A DNA stretch of 64,000 nucleotides from Endozoicomonas montiporae CL-33 (GCF_001583435.1 NZ_CP013251.1:187501-251500); one strand, 5' to 3'; shown: positions 45,647 through 55,184, numbered from the stretch's first letter. A program made the numbers and translations. The notes: generated by a model from the sequence alone, not told the origin.

Positions 45647-47914
45647 TTACAGTGAACTGTATTTCTTGCGCAGACGATGACGAACGATTTCAGCTGCAGT
45701 GTTAACGACAAAGGTAAATAAAAACAGAACCAGTGCAGCAAGGAACAATATCCGGTAATGACTGCTACCGACTTCTGATTCGGGCATTTCTACCGCAATA
45801 TTAGCCGCCAGTGTTCGCATACCTTCAAAGATATTTACGTCCATGATCGGTGTATTACCCGTGGCCATCAACACAATCATGGTTTCACCCACAGCCCGGC
45901 CCATGCCAATCATAACAGCAGAGAAAATACCCGGACTTGCGGTCAGAAGCACTACCCGAACCAGTGTCTGCCAGGGTGTTGCACCCAGAGCCAGAGAGCC
46001 ATAACTAAGGTGTTTTGGCACGCTGAAAATAGCGTCCTCAGCAATGGAGAAAATGGTGGGAATCACTGCGAAACCCATCGCCAGCCCGACCACCAGAGCA
46101 TTTCGCTGGTCATAGGGAATACCCAGTTCCGAGGTCAGCCAGGTACGCATATCGCCATTGAAGAAAGTGACTTCCAGTACAGTGTTCATGGAGAAAGCGA
46201 CATAACCACTTAACAAAACGACAGGTACCAACAAAGCAGCCTGCCAGCCTTCAGGCACCGAGTGTCGAATTTTGCTTGGCAATGCATCCCAGATAAAGGC
46301 AAACAGAAGAATACCTACCGGCACAAAAAGCAGCAGTGCAAAAATTCCCGGCAAATTGTTTTCAATCAATGGCGCCAGCCACAAACCAGCCAGAAAACCC
46401 AAAATAACGGTAGGCAAGGCTTCCATAAGCTCAATCATAGGCTTCACCTTGCGGCGCATGCCCGGAGCCATAAAGTAAGCGGTGTAAATAGCACCGGCTA
46501 TGGCCAGTGGCGTTGCCAGCAGCATGGCGTAAAATGCGGCTTTCAGGGTACCGAACGAAAGCGGTGTGAGGCTGAGCTTAGGCTCGAAATCATTGTTGGA
46601 GGCCGAGGATTGCCAGATATATTCAGGCTGTTCATAACCTTCATACCAGACTTTTTGCCACAAGGCAGAGAATGAGACTTCAGGATGCTCATTCTTTACT
46701 CTCAGGAACTCAACGCCGTTTTGTCCATCTACCAGCAGGTAATTGCTTCTTGGAGAGATGGCCATCTGGTTAATCACACCATCAGAGAGTTTTTCCCTGA
46801 TAATCGAGCGTCCGGCAGTAGTATAAAAAACACCGACATTGCCTTCAGTATCAGCCGCCAGAAAGCCTTTACGACGATGTTCAGGTTTTATACTGGTAAT
46901 CGGATTGTCTGTTAGTTTGAAATCACGAATCCGCTGCAAAGACCATTCATTGTTATCATCACGCACCATAGACCACTGGCTTATTAAACCACTGTCGTCG
47001 CCTGTAAGCAGTGAAACACCACCCAGAAGAAACTGAATATCGGTAATATTGGCATCACCAACCGTCAGGTCGGTAACAGAGTGCAAATACAACTGGTTCA
47101 TCCGGGCGACATTGATAATTGCCATCTCGTCACCCGTCATTCGAACAAACAACCAACGCTGGTCAGGCTCAATTTTCAGCTGCTCCGGTGTGCCGGGAAT
47201 AGCCGGTAAGGTAATAGGCTGCTGTTCCAGAGTCACCTCTTCAGTCAGAAAGTTTTCTTCTTTACTGAAGGCTGTAGCCACCATTTTGCCGTTGCTGATT
47301 GCTGCAATGAATAGCTGCCTGTCATTGTCAGCCAACGTAATATCACTGAGACTTGCATTCCCCAATGTCAGGGGTTCTTTTCCATAGGGGTATTCGACCA
47401 CCGGCGTGATTACCCGCTGATCATTGGGCCAGCTGATTTTGTGCCCATACTTGAAAACAATCGCCTGACCATCACTTAAACCGGCAGCCATGAGGGTTGA
47501 GTCAGCCGAATCACTGGTCAATGTGGTGACTTCCGTACCGGTAGGAAGCGGTAAATAAAATCTGGCTTTATCGTCACCCGTCCGGGTCGAACGAAAATTC
47601 AATTCACCCAGACGGTTGATGCTGAGGGCAATTTCTCCCTGTTCCTCCATGCTCATATAGAGTGAAGGCTTGTCCTGATCAATACTCTGGGTCCAGGTAC
47701 TCTGAGGGGTGATCGTAGCGCCTTTAAACAACGGCGCTACTTCATAGACCAGATAGAAAAATATGAGGGTTATGGCGGCAATAACGCCAAGCCCGCCAAC
47801 AGCTACTGCCCAACGGGCAACATTGTCTTTTAAAAAACGCAAAGAGCGCTTCCGCTTGAGGGCCGGGGTGTTGAAATCGACACCAGGGCTGTTTTCTATA
47901 GTTTTTTGGTACAT
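45647..47914 (-). CDS. pstC: Phosphate ABC permease PstC, long form
   Basis: 755 residues from the ATG at 47914 (MYQKTIENSPGVDF). The frame is open for 27 more codons, but those contain a Pho-box-like site and promoter, so this start is preferred. After the first helix (residues 40-65) a periplasmic insert of over 300 residues with repeating beta elements follows (LWSMVRDDNNEW-type blades, SPRSNYLLVDGQNGVEFLRV), probably a beta-propeller. The C-terminal permease has the EAA loop YGSLALGATPWQTLVRVVL. First gene of the operon. Confidence 0.9.
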   Translation of the reverse strand: MYQKTIENSPGVDFNTPALKRKRSLRFLKDNVARWAVAVGGLGVIAAITLIFFYLVYEVAPLFKGATITPQSTWTQSIDQDKPSLYMSMEEQGEIALSINRLGELNFRSTRTGDDKARFYLPLPTGTEVTTLTSDSADSTLMAAGLSDGQAIVFKYGHKISWPNDQRVITPVVEYPYGKEPLTLGNASLSDITLADNDRQLFIAAISNGKMVATAFSKEENFLTEEVTLEQQPITLPAIPGTPEQLKIEPDQRWLFVRMTGDEMAIINVARMNQLYLHSVTDLTVGDANITDIQFLLGGVSLLTGDDSGLISQWSMVRDDNNEWSLQRIRDFKLTDNPITSIKPEHRRKGFLAADTEGNVGVFYTTAGRSIIREKLSDGVINQMAISPRSNYLLVDGQNGVEFLRVKNEHPEVSFSALWQKVWYEGYEQPEYIWQSSASNNDFEPKLSLTPLSFGTLKAAFYAMLLATPLAIAGAIYTAYFMAPGMRRKVKPMIELMEALPTVILGFLAGLWLAPLIENNLPGIFALLLFVPVGILLFAFIWDALPSKIRHSVPEGWQAALLVPVVLLSGYVAFSMNTVLEVTFFNGDMRTWLTSELGIPYDQRNALVVGLAMGFAVIPTIFSIAEDAIFSVPKHLSYGSLALGATPWQTLVRVVLLTASPGIFSAVMIGMGRAVGETMIVLMATGNTPIMDVNIFEGMRTLAANIAVEMPESEVGSSHYRILFLAALVLFLFTFVVNTAAEIVRHRLRKKYSSL

Positions 47915-47957
47915 GGCACTGGTCGCACGGATTAATGAGCGTACGATAAAACGAATA

Positions 47958-47976
47958 TGTGACAAAATTGTTACAA
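47958..47976 (-). promoter_or_regulatory. Pho box of the pstC operon
   Basis: Minus strand TTGTAACAATTTTGTCACA: two 7-bp half-sites spaced by 4 bp, close to the PhoB consensus CTGTCAT-N4-CTGTCAC. It is followed about 10 nt later by TTTATCG as a possible -10, and ends 43 bp before the ATG chosen for pstC. Confidence 0.72.
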
Positions 47977-48133
47977 TAGGAAAATAAATGATCAATCCCG
48001 TTGTTTATTGCCACGATATTTCGGATTCGTTCAAGCTTTAACCGGCGCGAATATTACGTTTGCACAGAATAGGAAAAATCAGTATTTTAAAAAAACTCGA
48101 GATAAGGACGCAGTACATTAATTGAGACTACTC

Positions 48134-48283
48134 ATGTTAATACAACAATTAAGCCCACAAAATGGGCAATGCTATCAGGAATACCCCTCCTGCTTAAAAA
48201 ATCGTTCATTCAACAGCATTGATGCAATGTCTGCCGCTGTCACCTCTCTGCATTCCCACCAACACCATCATTCCCATCATTGA
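48134..48283 (+). CDS. Probable histidine leader peptide
   Basis: A 49-codon frame (or 18 codons from the in-frame ATG at 48227) whose last ten codons encode HSHQHHHSHH, seven His of ten, followed at once by TGA. This is the design of his-operon leader peptides: ribosomes stall on the His codons when charged tRNA-His is scarce. It is 151 bp upstream of the carrier gene at 48435. After the stop I see no classical stem with a T run; TTCCT right after the stop can pair with the AGGAA ribosome site of the carrier, so translational control is possible but the pairing is short. The start codon is uncertain; neither ATG has a strong ribosome site. Confidence 0.68.
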   Translation: MLIQQLSPQNGQCYQEYPSCLKNRSFNSIDAMSAAVTSLHSHQHHHSHH

Positions 48284-48434
48284 TTCCTTCTCGGGAACCT
48301 TTGTTTCATAGCAACTGTTAAAAGTTCAACGCCACAAAATTAGTCCATATTGGATAGTGGTTAAACGAAAGCTGGCTGCAATAAAGAAAGTAAACAAGTA
48401 TTCAGTTAGCTGGGAATAACAATCAGGAAATTCA

Positions 48435-49766
48435 ATGAACGCAGTAATTCTAGCTGTAACCGTTATGCTGGCGCTGAGTTTGATGCGCGTCAACGTTGTG
48501 ATGGCACTGTTTCTGGGTGCCCTTGCGGGAGGTTTGTCTGGTGGACTGGACATCCATGAAACCATTGCCGCATTTTCAGAAGGTCTGGGCGGAGGCGCAG
48601 GCATTGCCCTGAGTTATGCCATGCTGGGTGCTTTTGCCGTTGCCATTTCACGCTCGGGTGTCCCCGAGTGGCTGGCAGGCAAAATCATTAAGAAGGTTAA
48701 AAGTGGAGCATCATCCGATAGCAACGGTGGCAATAGTTCACTGAAATACGGTGTCTTTGTGATGGTGCTTCTGATGGCATTTGCCTCCCAGAACCTGGTA
48801 CCCGTACACATCGCTTTTATTCCGGTATTGATTCCACCTCTGCTGTCAGCTTTTGCTGCCATGCATATTGACCGTCGCCAGATTGCCTGCCTGCTGACGT
48901 TTGGTTTGACTGCGACCTACATGCTGGTACCTGTTGGCTTCGGTAATATCTACCTGATGCAGATACTGGGTGGCAACCTGCAGAAAAATGGCCTGGATAT
49001 CGATTTGAGCCTGATGCCTTCTGCCATGATGATTCCGGTCGGAGGTATGTTTCTGGGTCTGCTGTTTGCCCTGTTCGTCAGCTACCGTAAACCCCGTACT
49101 TACCGGGTTGAAGAGAGTCAGCTGGCTCAGGATGAAGAAGTGACTCTGACCACCGCCAATGTTGTTTCTGTTGTACTGGCTATTGCTGCTGCACTGGGGA
49201 TTCAGTTAAGTACCGGTTCCATGTCTCTGGGTGCCGCAACCGGCTTCATCATCATGATTCTGGGCAGGGTCGTTTGCTGGCGTGAAGCCGATGACGTTTT
49301 CTCAAAAGGTCTGCGCATGATGGCGGCTTGTGGCTTTATCATGATCTCTGCCGCCGGTTTTGCCGAGGTGCTGCGTGCTACAGGTGATATTCCTGTACTG
49401 GTGAACATGGTTGAAGATCTGGTTGGTGGCAGCCAGGCGATGGCAGCCCTTATGATGCTGCTGGTTGGCCTGCTGGTGACCATGGGAATCGGTTCTTCCT
49501 TCTCCACAGTGCCTATTCTTGCCACTCTGTATGTACCACTGGCTATGGCTCTTGGCTTTTCACCACTGGCAACAGCTGCATTGGTCGGTACAGCAGGTGG
49601 TCTGGGCGATGCGGGCTCTCCGGCGTCCGACTCCACCATTGGCCCAACTGCAGGTCTGAATGCTGACGGTCAGCACGATCACATTCGTGACTCAGTGCTG
49701 CCTACTTTCCTGCACTATAACGTGCCAATGATTATCTTTGGCTGGATTGCTGCGATGGTGCTGTAA
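48435..49766 (+). CDS. YuiF-type Na+/H+ antiporter family protein, probable histidine transporter
   Basis: 443-residue membrane protein with about 11 helices: N-terminal [21 protein letters not shown], the half-helix [24 protein letters not shown] region ([10 protein letters not shown]) and the signature [20 protein letters not shown]. Annotated members are called Na+/H+ antiporters, but YuiF-type proteins have been predicted to carry histidine from regulatory evidence. The His-rich leader ORF just upstream supports that here. AGGA lies 7 nt before the ATG. The gene sits between pstC and pstS without any link to phosphate. Confidence 0.82.
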   Translation: MNAVILAVTVMLALSLMRVNVVMALFLGALAGGLSGGLDIHETIAAFSEGLGGGAGIALSYAMLGAFAVAISRSGVPEWLAGKIIKKVKSGASSDSNGGNSSLKYGVFVMVLLMAFASQNLVPVHIAFIPVLIPPLLSAFAAMHIDRRQIACLLTFGLTATYMLVPVGFGNIYLMQILGGNLQKNGLDIDLSLMPSAMMIPVGGMFLGLLFALFVSYRKPRTYRVEESQLAQDEEVTLTTANVVSVVLAIAAALGIQLSTGSMSLGAATGFIIMILGRVVCWREADDVFSKGLRMMAACGFIMISAAGFAEVLRATGDIPVLVNMVEDLVGGSQAMAALMMLLVGLLVTMGIGSSFSTVPILATLYVPLAMALGFSPLATAALVGTAGGLGDAGSPASDSTIGPTAGLNADGQHDHIRDSVLPTFLHYNVPMIIFGWIAAMVL

Positions 49767-49800
49767 ACCCGCTGCTCTGAATTCACGAAACAGAATAAAA

Positions 49801-49836
49801 AAATCCCCGCAATGCCAGAGCCATGCGGGGATTTTT
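49801..49836. terminator. Bidirectional terminator between the carrier gene and pstS
   Basis: AAATCCCCGCA pairs with TGCGGGGATTT over an 12-nt loop. Runs of A on the left and T on the right make it work in both directions for the two convergent genes. Confidence 0.93.
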
Positions 49837-49855
49837 TATTCCAGAATCCGAACTA

Positions 49856-50821
49856 TCAAAGATCCAGTTCACTCAGATATTTCTCAACCACTGTCGTAGG
49901 CAGCGGGATATAGCCATCTTTCACCACCACTTCCTGACCCTGACGGGACAGAACCATCTTCAGGAACTCACGCTCCAGAGGAGGCAGGGCACGGTTTGGC
50001 TGCTTGTTCACATAAACATAGAGGAAACGAGCCAGTGGGTAGCTGCTGTTAACCGCATTGGCCGGTGTCGCATCCACAAATGCCTGACCGGCTTTCTTTG
50101 CCAGAGGGACAGTACGAACACTGGACGTCTTGTAACCAATACCGGAGTAACCCAGACCATTAATGGAAGCAGATACCGACTGCACCACAGACGCAGAACC
50201 CGGCTGCTCGTTGACGTTGTTGCGGAAGTCACCCTTACACAGTGCTACTTTCTTGAAGTAACCATAAGTGCCGGATACAGAGTTACGGCCATACAGCTGA
50301 ATGGAACGATTTTCCCATGGTCCACCCAGACCGGCTTGCCCCCAGGTGGTAATGTTCTGTTCGCCACCACAACGGCGGGTTGTGGAGAAGATAGCGTCCA
50401 CCTGAGCCATGGTCAGACCTTTGATAGGGTTGTCCTTGTTGACAAAAACAGCCAGAGCATCAATTGCCACAGGAACAGGTGTCGGCTTGTAGCCGTAGCG
50501 CTTTTCAAACGCTTCCAGCTCTTTGTCCTTCATCTTGCGGCTCATGGGGCCAATGTTGGAAGTGCCTTCAGTCAGAGCAGGAGGCGCAGTAGAAGAACCG
50601 GCTGCCTGAATTTGTACGTTAACGTTCGGGTATTCGCGTTTGAAGTCTTCTGCCCAGAGCGTCATCAGGTTAGCCAGCGTATCGGAACCAACGCTGGACA
50701 GGTTGCCCGATACACCGCTGGATTTTTTGTAGACCGGCATATCCGCATCTATCTGGCTGGCCACCGCGCCCTGCATGCCTGCAGTAAGAGCCACTGCAGT
50801 GATGAGTGCTTTCAGTTTCAT
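49856..50821 (-). CDS. pstS: Periplasmic phosphate-binding protein PstS
   Basis: 321 residues with a signal peptide ([20 protein letters not shown], cleavage after VAS). Phosphate-site loops: [43 protein letters not shown]. It delivers phosphate to PstCA. It is a separate transcription unit from pstCAB-phoU, with its own Pho-box-like site. A pair of Cys (RRCGGE, ALCKGD) could form a disulphide in the periplasm. Confidence 0.94.
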   Translation of the reverse strand: MKLKALITAVALTAGMQGAVASQIDADMPVYKKSSGVSGNLSSVGSDTLANLMTLWAEDFKREYPNVNVQIQAAGSSTAPPALTEGTSNIGPMSRKMKDKELEAFEKRYGYKPTPVPVAIDALAVFVNKDNPIKGLTMAQVDAIFSTTRRCGGEQNITTWGQAGLGGPWENRSIQLYGRNSVSGTYGYFKKVALCKGDFRNNVNEQPGSASVVQSVSASINGLGYSGIGYKTSSVRTVPLAKKAGQAFVDATPANAVNSSYPLARFLYVYVNKQPNRALPPLEREFLKMVLSRQGQEVVVKDGYIPLPTTVVEKYLSELDL

Positions 50822-50968
50822 GTGTAGTCTCTCCTGAGAGGGTTCTTGTTATTCGCTGCGGTTCCATTCCGCGTTAGAGACGATACAGACCCAACAGCCA
50901 TGAACGGTTTTGTCTGCACTGCAGGCGGGAACAAAAGTTCATGGTAATAAGATTGTCTGATGGCTGAA

Positions 50969-51003
50969 ATCATAGGGAGGGAATATGACAATTTTGTGAA
51001 CAG
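50969..51003 (-). promoter_or_regulatory. Pho-box promoter of pstS
   Basis: Minus strand TGTTCACAAAATTGTCATA at 50984-51002 resembles a Pho box; after 9 nt comes TATGAT (50969-50974), a good -10. The transcript would have a leader of about 140 nt. The divergent TRAP genes start at 51203, and the rest of this 380-bp gap shows nothing further. Confidence 0.65.
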
Positions 51004-51202
51004 CAGAAAAAACGAACCGTCAATAGCCTCAAACCCAATGATCATTTTGCAGAATAAGGCTGTGGCTGGGTATAATCGACAACGAAAATTACAGCATTGC
51101 GATAACAACTGAAATGTAATTTTCAAGACTTTACCATGCAGTCAGGCAGTCTCGCTCATGGCATTGTCTTTAACCATAACAATAATAAATCAGGGGCATA
51201 TC

Positions 51203-51739
51203 ATGAAATCCGGCTGGATTGTGCTGCACAGAGTTGTAGCCGGGATTGATCAGTTGACGGAAAAAACCGGTCAGCTAATCAGTTGGTTTAACCTGTTACT
51301 GGTCTTGTCTGTCTGTCTTGTTGTTCTGCTGCGTTACTTCCTGAATATTGGCTCCATTGCCCTGCAGGAAACAGCCATGTACTTTCATGCGCTGATTTTT
51401 CTGGGAGCCAGTGGTTACACTCTTAAGCATCAGGAACACGTCAGAGTCGATGTCTTTTACCGACGAATGTCGCCTAAAGGGCAGGCTCTGGTGAACAGTC
51501 TTGGAACACTATTTCTGCTCATTCCTGTTTGCCTGTTTATCGGATTTATGAGCTGGGAATACGTTGTCCGGTCCTGGTCCATCATGGAAACCTCCACCGA
51601 CCCGGGCGGGCTGCCCGCTGTCTTTCTGCTGAAAAGCCTGATCCTTTTTCTCGTATTCAGCCTGTTTTTACAGGGTATTGCCGAGCTGCTGCGTTCATTA
51701 ATGCTTCTGGCCAATGCTCCGGAGGTGCAGCATGGTTGA
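51203..51739 (+). CDS. TRAP transporter small permease (DctQ family)
   Basis: 178 residues from the ATG at 51203, which has AGGGGC 7 nt upstream; an earlier in-frame start at 51158 lacks one. Four hydrophobic helices, with the DctQ pattern ISWFNLLLVLSVCLVVLLRY, IALQETAMYFHALIFLGASG and HVRVDVFYRRM. It scaffolds the large permease of a sodium-driven uptake system for carboxylates or similar solutes. Its stop lies inside the next gene. Confidence 0.85.
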   Translation: MKSGWIVLHRVVAGIDQLTEKTGQLISWFNLLLVLSVCLVVLLRYFLNIGSIALQETAMYFHALIFLGASGYTLKHQEHVRVDVFYRRMSPKGQALVNSLGTLFLLIPVCLFIGFMSWEYVVRSWSIMETSTDPGGLPAVFLLKSLILFLVFSLFLQGIAELLRSLMLLANAPEVQHG

Positions 51740-53117
51740 ATGTATTCCTCTGATTATGTTCGCCTGTGTTTGCGCTGTATTAATGATCGGCTACCCCGTC
51801 GCTTTTTCTCTGGCAGGCACCGCATTGATGTTTGCCGCTATTGGTACACTGACCGGATACTTCGACAGTTCTTTTCTAACCGCATTACCCAGTCGTTTAT
51901 TTGGCATCGTGGGTAATCAAACATTACTGGCTGTACCACTGTTCGTCTTTATGGGCGTGATGCTGGAAAAATCCCGTGTGGCTGAAAACCTGCTGGAAAG
52001 TATGGCGCGCCTGTTCGGCCAGATGCGTGGGGGGCTGGGGCTTTCTGTAACAGTCGTGGGAATGTTATTAGCAGCGAGTACCGGTATTGTTGGTGCCACG
52101 GTCGTTACCATGGGGTTGTTGTCTCTGCCCACCATGATGCGCCGGGGTTATTCAGCCCAGCTCGCCACCGGCACCATTTGTGCGACCGGTAGCCTTGGTC
52201 AAATCATTCCACCTTCCATCGCTTTAGTGCTGTTAGGTGATGTTTTATCCACAGCCTATCAGCAGGCTCAATTGAATATGGGTGTCTTCTCACCGAAAAC
52301 GGTCTCTGTTGGAGATCTGTTTGTGGGTGCATTAATTCCCGGACTACTACTGGTTCTGGCCTACTCACTGTATGTCATGATAACCGCATGGTTAAAGCCA
52401 GACTCTGCACCCGCCTTAACCGATGAAGAGATCAGGCAGTTCGACGAAAACAACCAGTCATCGCTGTTGATGACATTGCTGCCCCCGATCATGCTGATTG
52501 TTGTTGTGCTCGGTTCCATCCTTACGGGCATCGCAACACCCACAGAAGCAGCTGGCGTTGGTGCTCTCGGAGCGATTGTTCTGGCAGCCATCCGCCGTCA
52601 GGTTCACCGGGACATTCTTTACGAAGTGGTCACCTGTACCAGCAAAATCACCTGCATGGTGTTCCTGATTCTGATCGGAGCCTCGGTCTTTTCGCTGGTG
52701 TTCCGCGGGTTTGGTGGCGAAGAACTGATCCAGTCGTTGTTTGAGAGTCTGCCCGGCGGTGTATTTACAGCGGTGTTGCTGGTCATGGTTGTTATGTTCC
52801 TGTTGGGCTTTATTCTCGACTTTATTGAAATCACCTTTGTTATTGTGCCCATGGTTGGCCCGGTTCTGCTGGCTATGGGAGTTGATCCGGTCTGGCTTGG
52901 CATTATGATTGCTGTTAATTTGCAGACCTCTTTTTTAACGCCGCCTTTTGGCTTTGCACTGTTTTATCTGAGGGGTGTCGCTCCCAAAGAAGTCGCAACA
53001 GCGGATATTTACAAAGGTGTTGTGCCTTTTATTGCTATTCAGCTGATGATGCTGATGGCTCTGGCCATCTGGCCGCAACTGGCCACCTGGCTGCCAGCAC
53101 AAATTTACGGCTCATAA
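51732..53117 (+). CDS. TRAP transporter large permease (DctM family)
   Basis: 461 residues from the ATG at 51732, chosen for GGAGGTG directly upstream; it overlaps the small subunit by 8 nt. About 12 helices. Typical blocks: GVMLEKSRVAENLLESMARLFGQMRGGL, GTICATGSLGQIIPPSIALVLLGD, ATPTEAAGVGALGA and FLTPPFGFALFYLRGVAP. The periplasmic binding subunit (DctP) is missing from the cluster, so the substrate cannot be guessed from context. Confidence 0.9.
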   Translation: MVECIPLIMFACVCAVLMIGYPVAFSLAGTALMFAAIGTLTGYFDSSFLTALPSRLFGIVGNQTLLAVPLFVFMGVMLEKSRVAENLLESMARLFGQMRGGLGLSVTVVGMLLAASTGIVGATVVTMGLLSLPTMMRRGYSAQLATGTICATGSLGQIIPPSIALVLLGDVLSTAYQQAQLNMGVFSPKTVSVGDLFVGALIPGLLLVLAYSLYVMITAWLKPDSAPALTDEEIRQFDENNQSSLLMTLLPPIMLIVVVLGSILTGIATPTEAAGVGALGAIVLAAIRRQVHRDILYEVVTCTSKITCMVFLILIGASVFSLVFRGFGGEELIQSLFESLPGGVFTAVLLVMVVMFLLGFILDFIEITFVIVPMVGPVLLAMGVDPVWLGIMIAVNLQTSFLTPPFGFALFYLRGVAPKEVATADIYKGVVPFIAIQLMMLMALAIWPQLATWLPAQIYGS

Positions 53118-53223
53118 TGCCGGGGCCGCTTCAACATTGAATAAGAGCAGTATTAAACAAGTGCAGCACTAAACCAGTGCATGCTGAACCCGCAGCAAAA
53201 TAAGAAAAACCGGGAGAGAACGA

Positions 53224-53625
53224 ATGAATCTTGTGAGTGACACAATTCCGGTGCCAGAAGGCGAGTTGACCCTGAAGGTACTGGCAGACAACCAATCCAC
53301 CAATCATACCGGTGATGTATTTGCTGGCTGGGTTGCCATGAACGTTGATCAGGCCGGAGAGATTCAGGCCAGAAAAGTGGCCAAAGGTCGGGTTGTTACC
53401 GTCAGCATTGGCTCCATGAGCTTTATGCGCCCGGTTCAGGTCGGTGACATTCTCGGTCTCTACACCCGGGTAACAGAAGTAGGGAAAACATCCATCAGGG
53501 TTGTGGTAGAAGCCTGGATAGAAAACGACAGCATTGATCCCGGATCACAAAAGAAACTGACGGAAACCTCAATGGTATTTGTTGCCATTGATGGCTCTGG
53601 CAGTACCCAGCGAATTAACCGCTGA
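53224..53625 (+). CDS. Acyl-CoA thioesterase, YciA-like hotdog fold
   Basis: 133-residue thioesterase with the YciA pattern: ADNQSTNHTGDVFAGWVAMNVDQAG (catalytic Asp region), VVTVSIGSMSFMRPVQVGDILGLY and KLTETSMVFVAID. It hydrolyses acyl-CoA. CGGGAG precedes the ATG. Its last 11 nt overlap the convergent receiver gene. Confidence 0.88.
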   Translation: MNLVSDTIPVPEGELTLKVLADNQSTNHTGDVFAGWVAMNVDQAGEIQARKVAKGRVVTVSIGSMSFMRPVQVGDILGLYTRVTEVGKTSIRVVVEAWIENDSIDPGSQKKLTETSMVFVAIDGSGSTQRINR

Positions 53626-54016
53626 GCTTGTCATACCAGCGCTGCAACAACCCGGTCATCTTCTCAACCGTAACAGGCTTGTCTATAAAATCATCCATGC
53701 CTGCCTGACGGCAGGTCTGTTGGTCTTCATCCTTGGTATTCGCGGTAAAGGCAATGATAGGAATCTGGTGGTGAGCAAGCCCTGACGTTCTCACAGCCCT
53801 GGTCGCGTCAAAGCCATCCATAACCGGCATAATGCAATCCATTAATACCAGATCAAACGATTCCTGCTCTAACTTCAGCACGGCTTCTTTACCGTTCTCT
53901 ACGATGGTTGTTGAGCAGCCCAGTTTTTTCAACAAAGCCCCAACGACCATCTGGTTTACCTTGTTGTCCTCTGCAACCAGAATATGGAGCTTAAAAGTAG
54001 GTAATGTTTCTGACAC
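53615..54016 (-). CDS. Lone receiver-domain protein
   Basis: 133-residue receiver: acidic pair Glu16-Asp17 (VAEDNKVNQ), phospho-acceptor Asp60 (VLMDCIMPVMDG), Thr in FTANTK and Lys in IDKPVT. This AEDNxVNQ form is typical of receivers attached to hybrid kinases. It stands alone with no kinase close by. The 3' end overlaps the thioesterase gene by 11 nt. Confidence 0.9.
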   Translation of the reverse strand: MSETLPTFKLHILVAEDNKVNQMVVGALLKKLGCSTTIVENGKEAVLKLEQESFDLVLMDCIMPVMDGFDATRAVRTSGLAHHQIPIIAFTANTKDEDQQTCRQAGMDDFIDKPVTVEKMTGLLQRWYDKLSG

Positions 54017-54071
54017 CAGATCATCCTTTCTGAAGCTATATAATTAAATATCTAGCGTATGAATAAGATCT

Positions 54072-54740
54072 TTAGAAAGCCTTGCAGGTTGTTTCGATAG
54101 AGAAAACATTTTTTATCGTCAACTCCAGCTGATCACCCGCATACAAAGGCGCAACACCCTTAGGTGTTCCGGAAAGGACAATGTCTCCGGGTTCCAGAGT
54201 GAAATGACGGCTGATAAAACTCAACAGCCCCGGAATAGACGTCAGCATATGGGCACTGGTGTCCTGCTGCCGCACTTCTCCATTGACCTTCAAACTGAAC
54301 TCGATGCTATCCAGATTGGGTAAATGTTCTTTTGCAACAAAGGATGAAATCGGGCAGCTGCCGTCAAACGCTTTGGCAATTTCCCATGGCAACCCTTTAC
54401 TTTTCATTTTTGACTGCAGATCCCTCAGTGTCAGATCCAGAGCCAGTCCCAGTGCTTTAATGGCACTGGTGGCTTCGTGCTCACTGGCATTGCACAATGG
54501 CTTATCAATCAGCAGGGCAATTTCTGTTTCAAAATGAACGTCGCCACGATCCTGCGGAATTTTGAAGGGCAGCTCCAGATGCACGGCAGAACTGACCGGT
54601 TTAATAAACAACACCGGGTCATCCGGAAGAGGATTGTTTAATTCTTCAACGTGTTCGGCATAGTTTCTACCGACACAGACTATTTTTCCTGTTGGCAGGT
54701 TAATACGGTCGCCACTAAGCCAGCGGTGCCTGTACTTCAT
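54072..54740 (-). CDS. Fumarylacetoacetate hydrolase-family protein (YcgM/FAHD1-like)
   Basis: 222-residue acylpyruvase/oxaloacetate decarboxylase-type protein. Blocks: KIVCVGRNYAEHVEEL, the metal-site Glu pair in VHFETEIALLI, the later LDLTLRDLQ with Asp, KAFDGSCP and the GTPKGVAP end. Length matches E. coli YcgM. Substrate assignment within the family is uncertain. Confidence 0.88.
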   Translation of the reverse strand: MKYRHRWLSGDRINLPTGKIVCVGRNYAEHVEELNNPLPDDPVLFIKPVSSAVHLELPFKIPQDRGDVHFETEIALLIDKPLCNASEHEATSAIKALGLALDLTLRDLQSKMKSKGLPWEIAKAFDGSCPISSFVAKEHLPNLDSIEFSLKVNGEVRQQDTSAHMLTSIPGLLSFISRHFTLEPGDIVLSGTPKGVAPLYAGDQLELTIKNVFSIETTCKAF

Positions 54741-54864
54741 CTAGGCTTCCTTTTTATCTTATCATTGTAATGTGGCCGATACGTTCCCGGCAGCCAGTGG
54801 CCAAAAAAGGATACACATCGGTTATGAATCAATCCATCAGGCTTCCAAGCCGAAGGAGAGTGCC

Positions 54865-55125
54865 ATGTCAGAAGAACTCCATCTCAATATCCAGGATCTG
54901 CACGACTTGCTGGAAGGTCAGCCTGTTGATGATTGCACAGCTGGCTCCCTGAAACAGATCACCGACGAAATCCAGTTGGCACTGGCACAGGCAGAGGGGG
55001 AAATCCCACTGCAGGAGTACAACGAACAACTGGAACAGGAGGCCATACGCTTCAGCGAAGCTCATCCCGCTATATCTCAAGCCATCAGGCAGGTGATAAC
55101 CACTTTGTCCAGTATTGGCATCTAA
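54865..55125 (+). CDS. DUF4404 family protein
   Basis: 86 residues from the ATG at 54865 (MSEELHLNIQDLHDLLE), chosen because GAAGGAGAG lies 5 nt upstream; the frame opens further but without a ribosome site. Small helical acidic protein ending AIRQVITTLSSIGI, as in DUF4404. Function unknown. It precedes serA by about 320 bp of non-coding sequence. Confidence 0.75.
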   Translation: MSEELHLNIQDLHDLLEGQPVDDCTAGSLKQITDEIQLALAQAEGEIPLQEYNEQLEQEAIRFSEAHPAISQAIRQVITTLSSIGI

Positions 55126-55184
55126 CCCCTGCGGGGTATGTTAACCTTTCCTGACCACAGGTTTAACCCTTCATAAGTAGCAGA

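Noticed and set aside
49823..50827. 334-codon plus-strand ORF
   Set aside because: Antisense to pstS; composition (Arg/His/Cys-rich) typical of a shadow frame.
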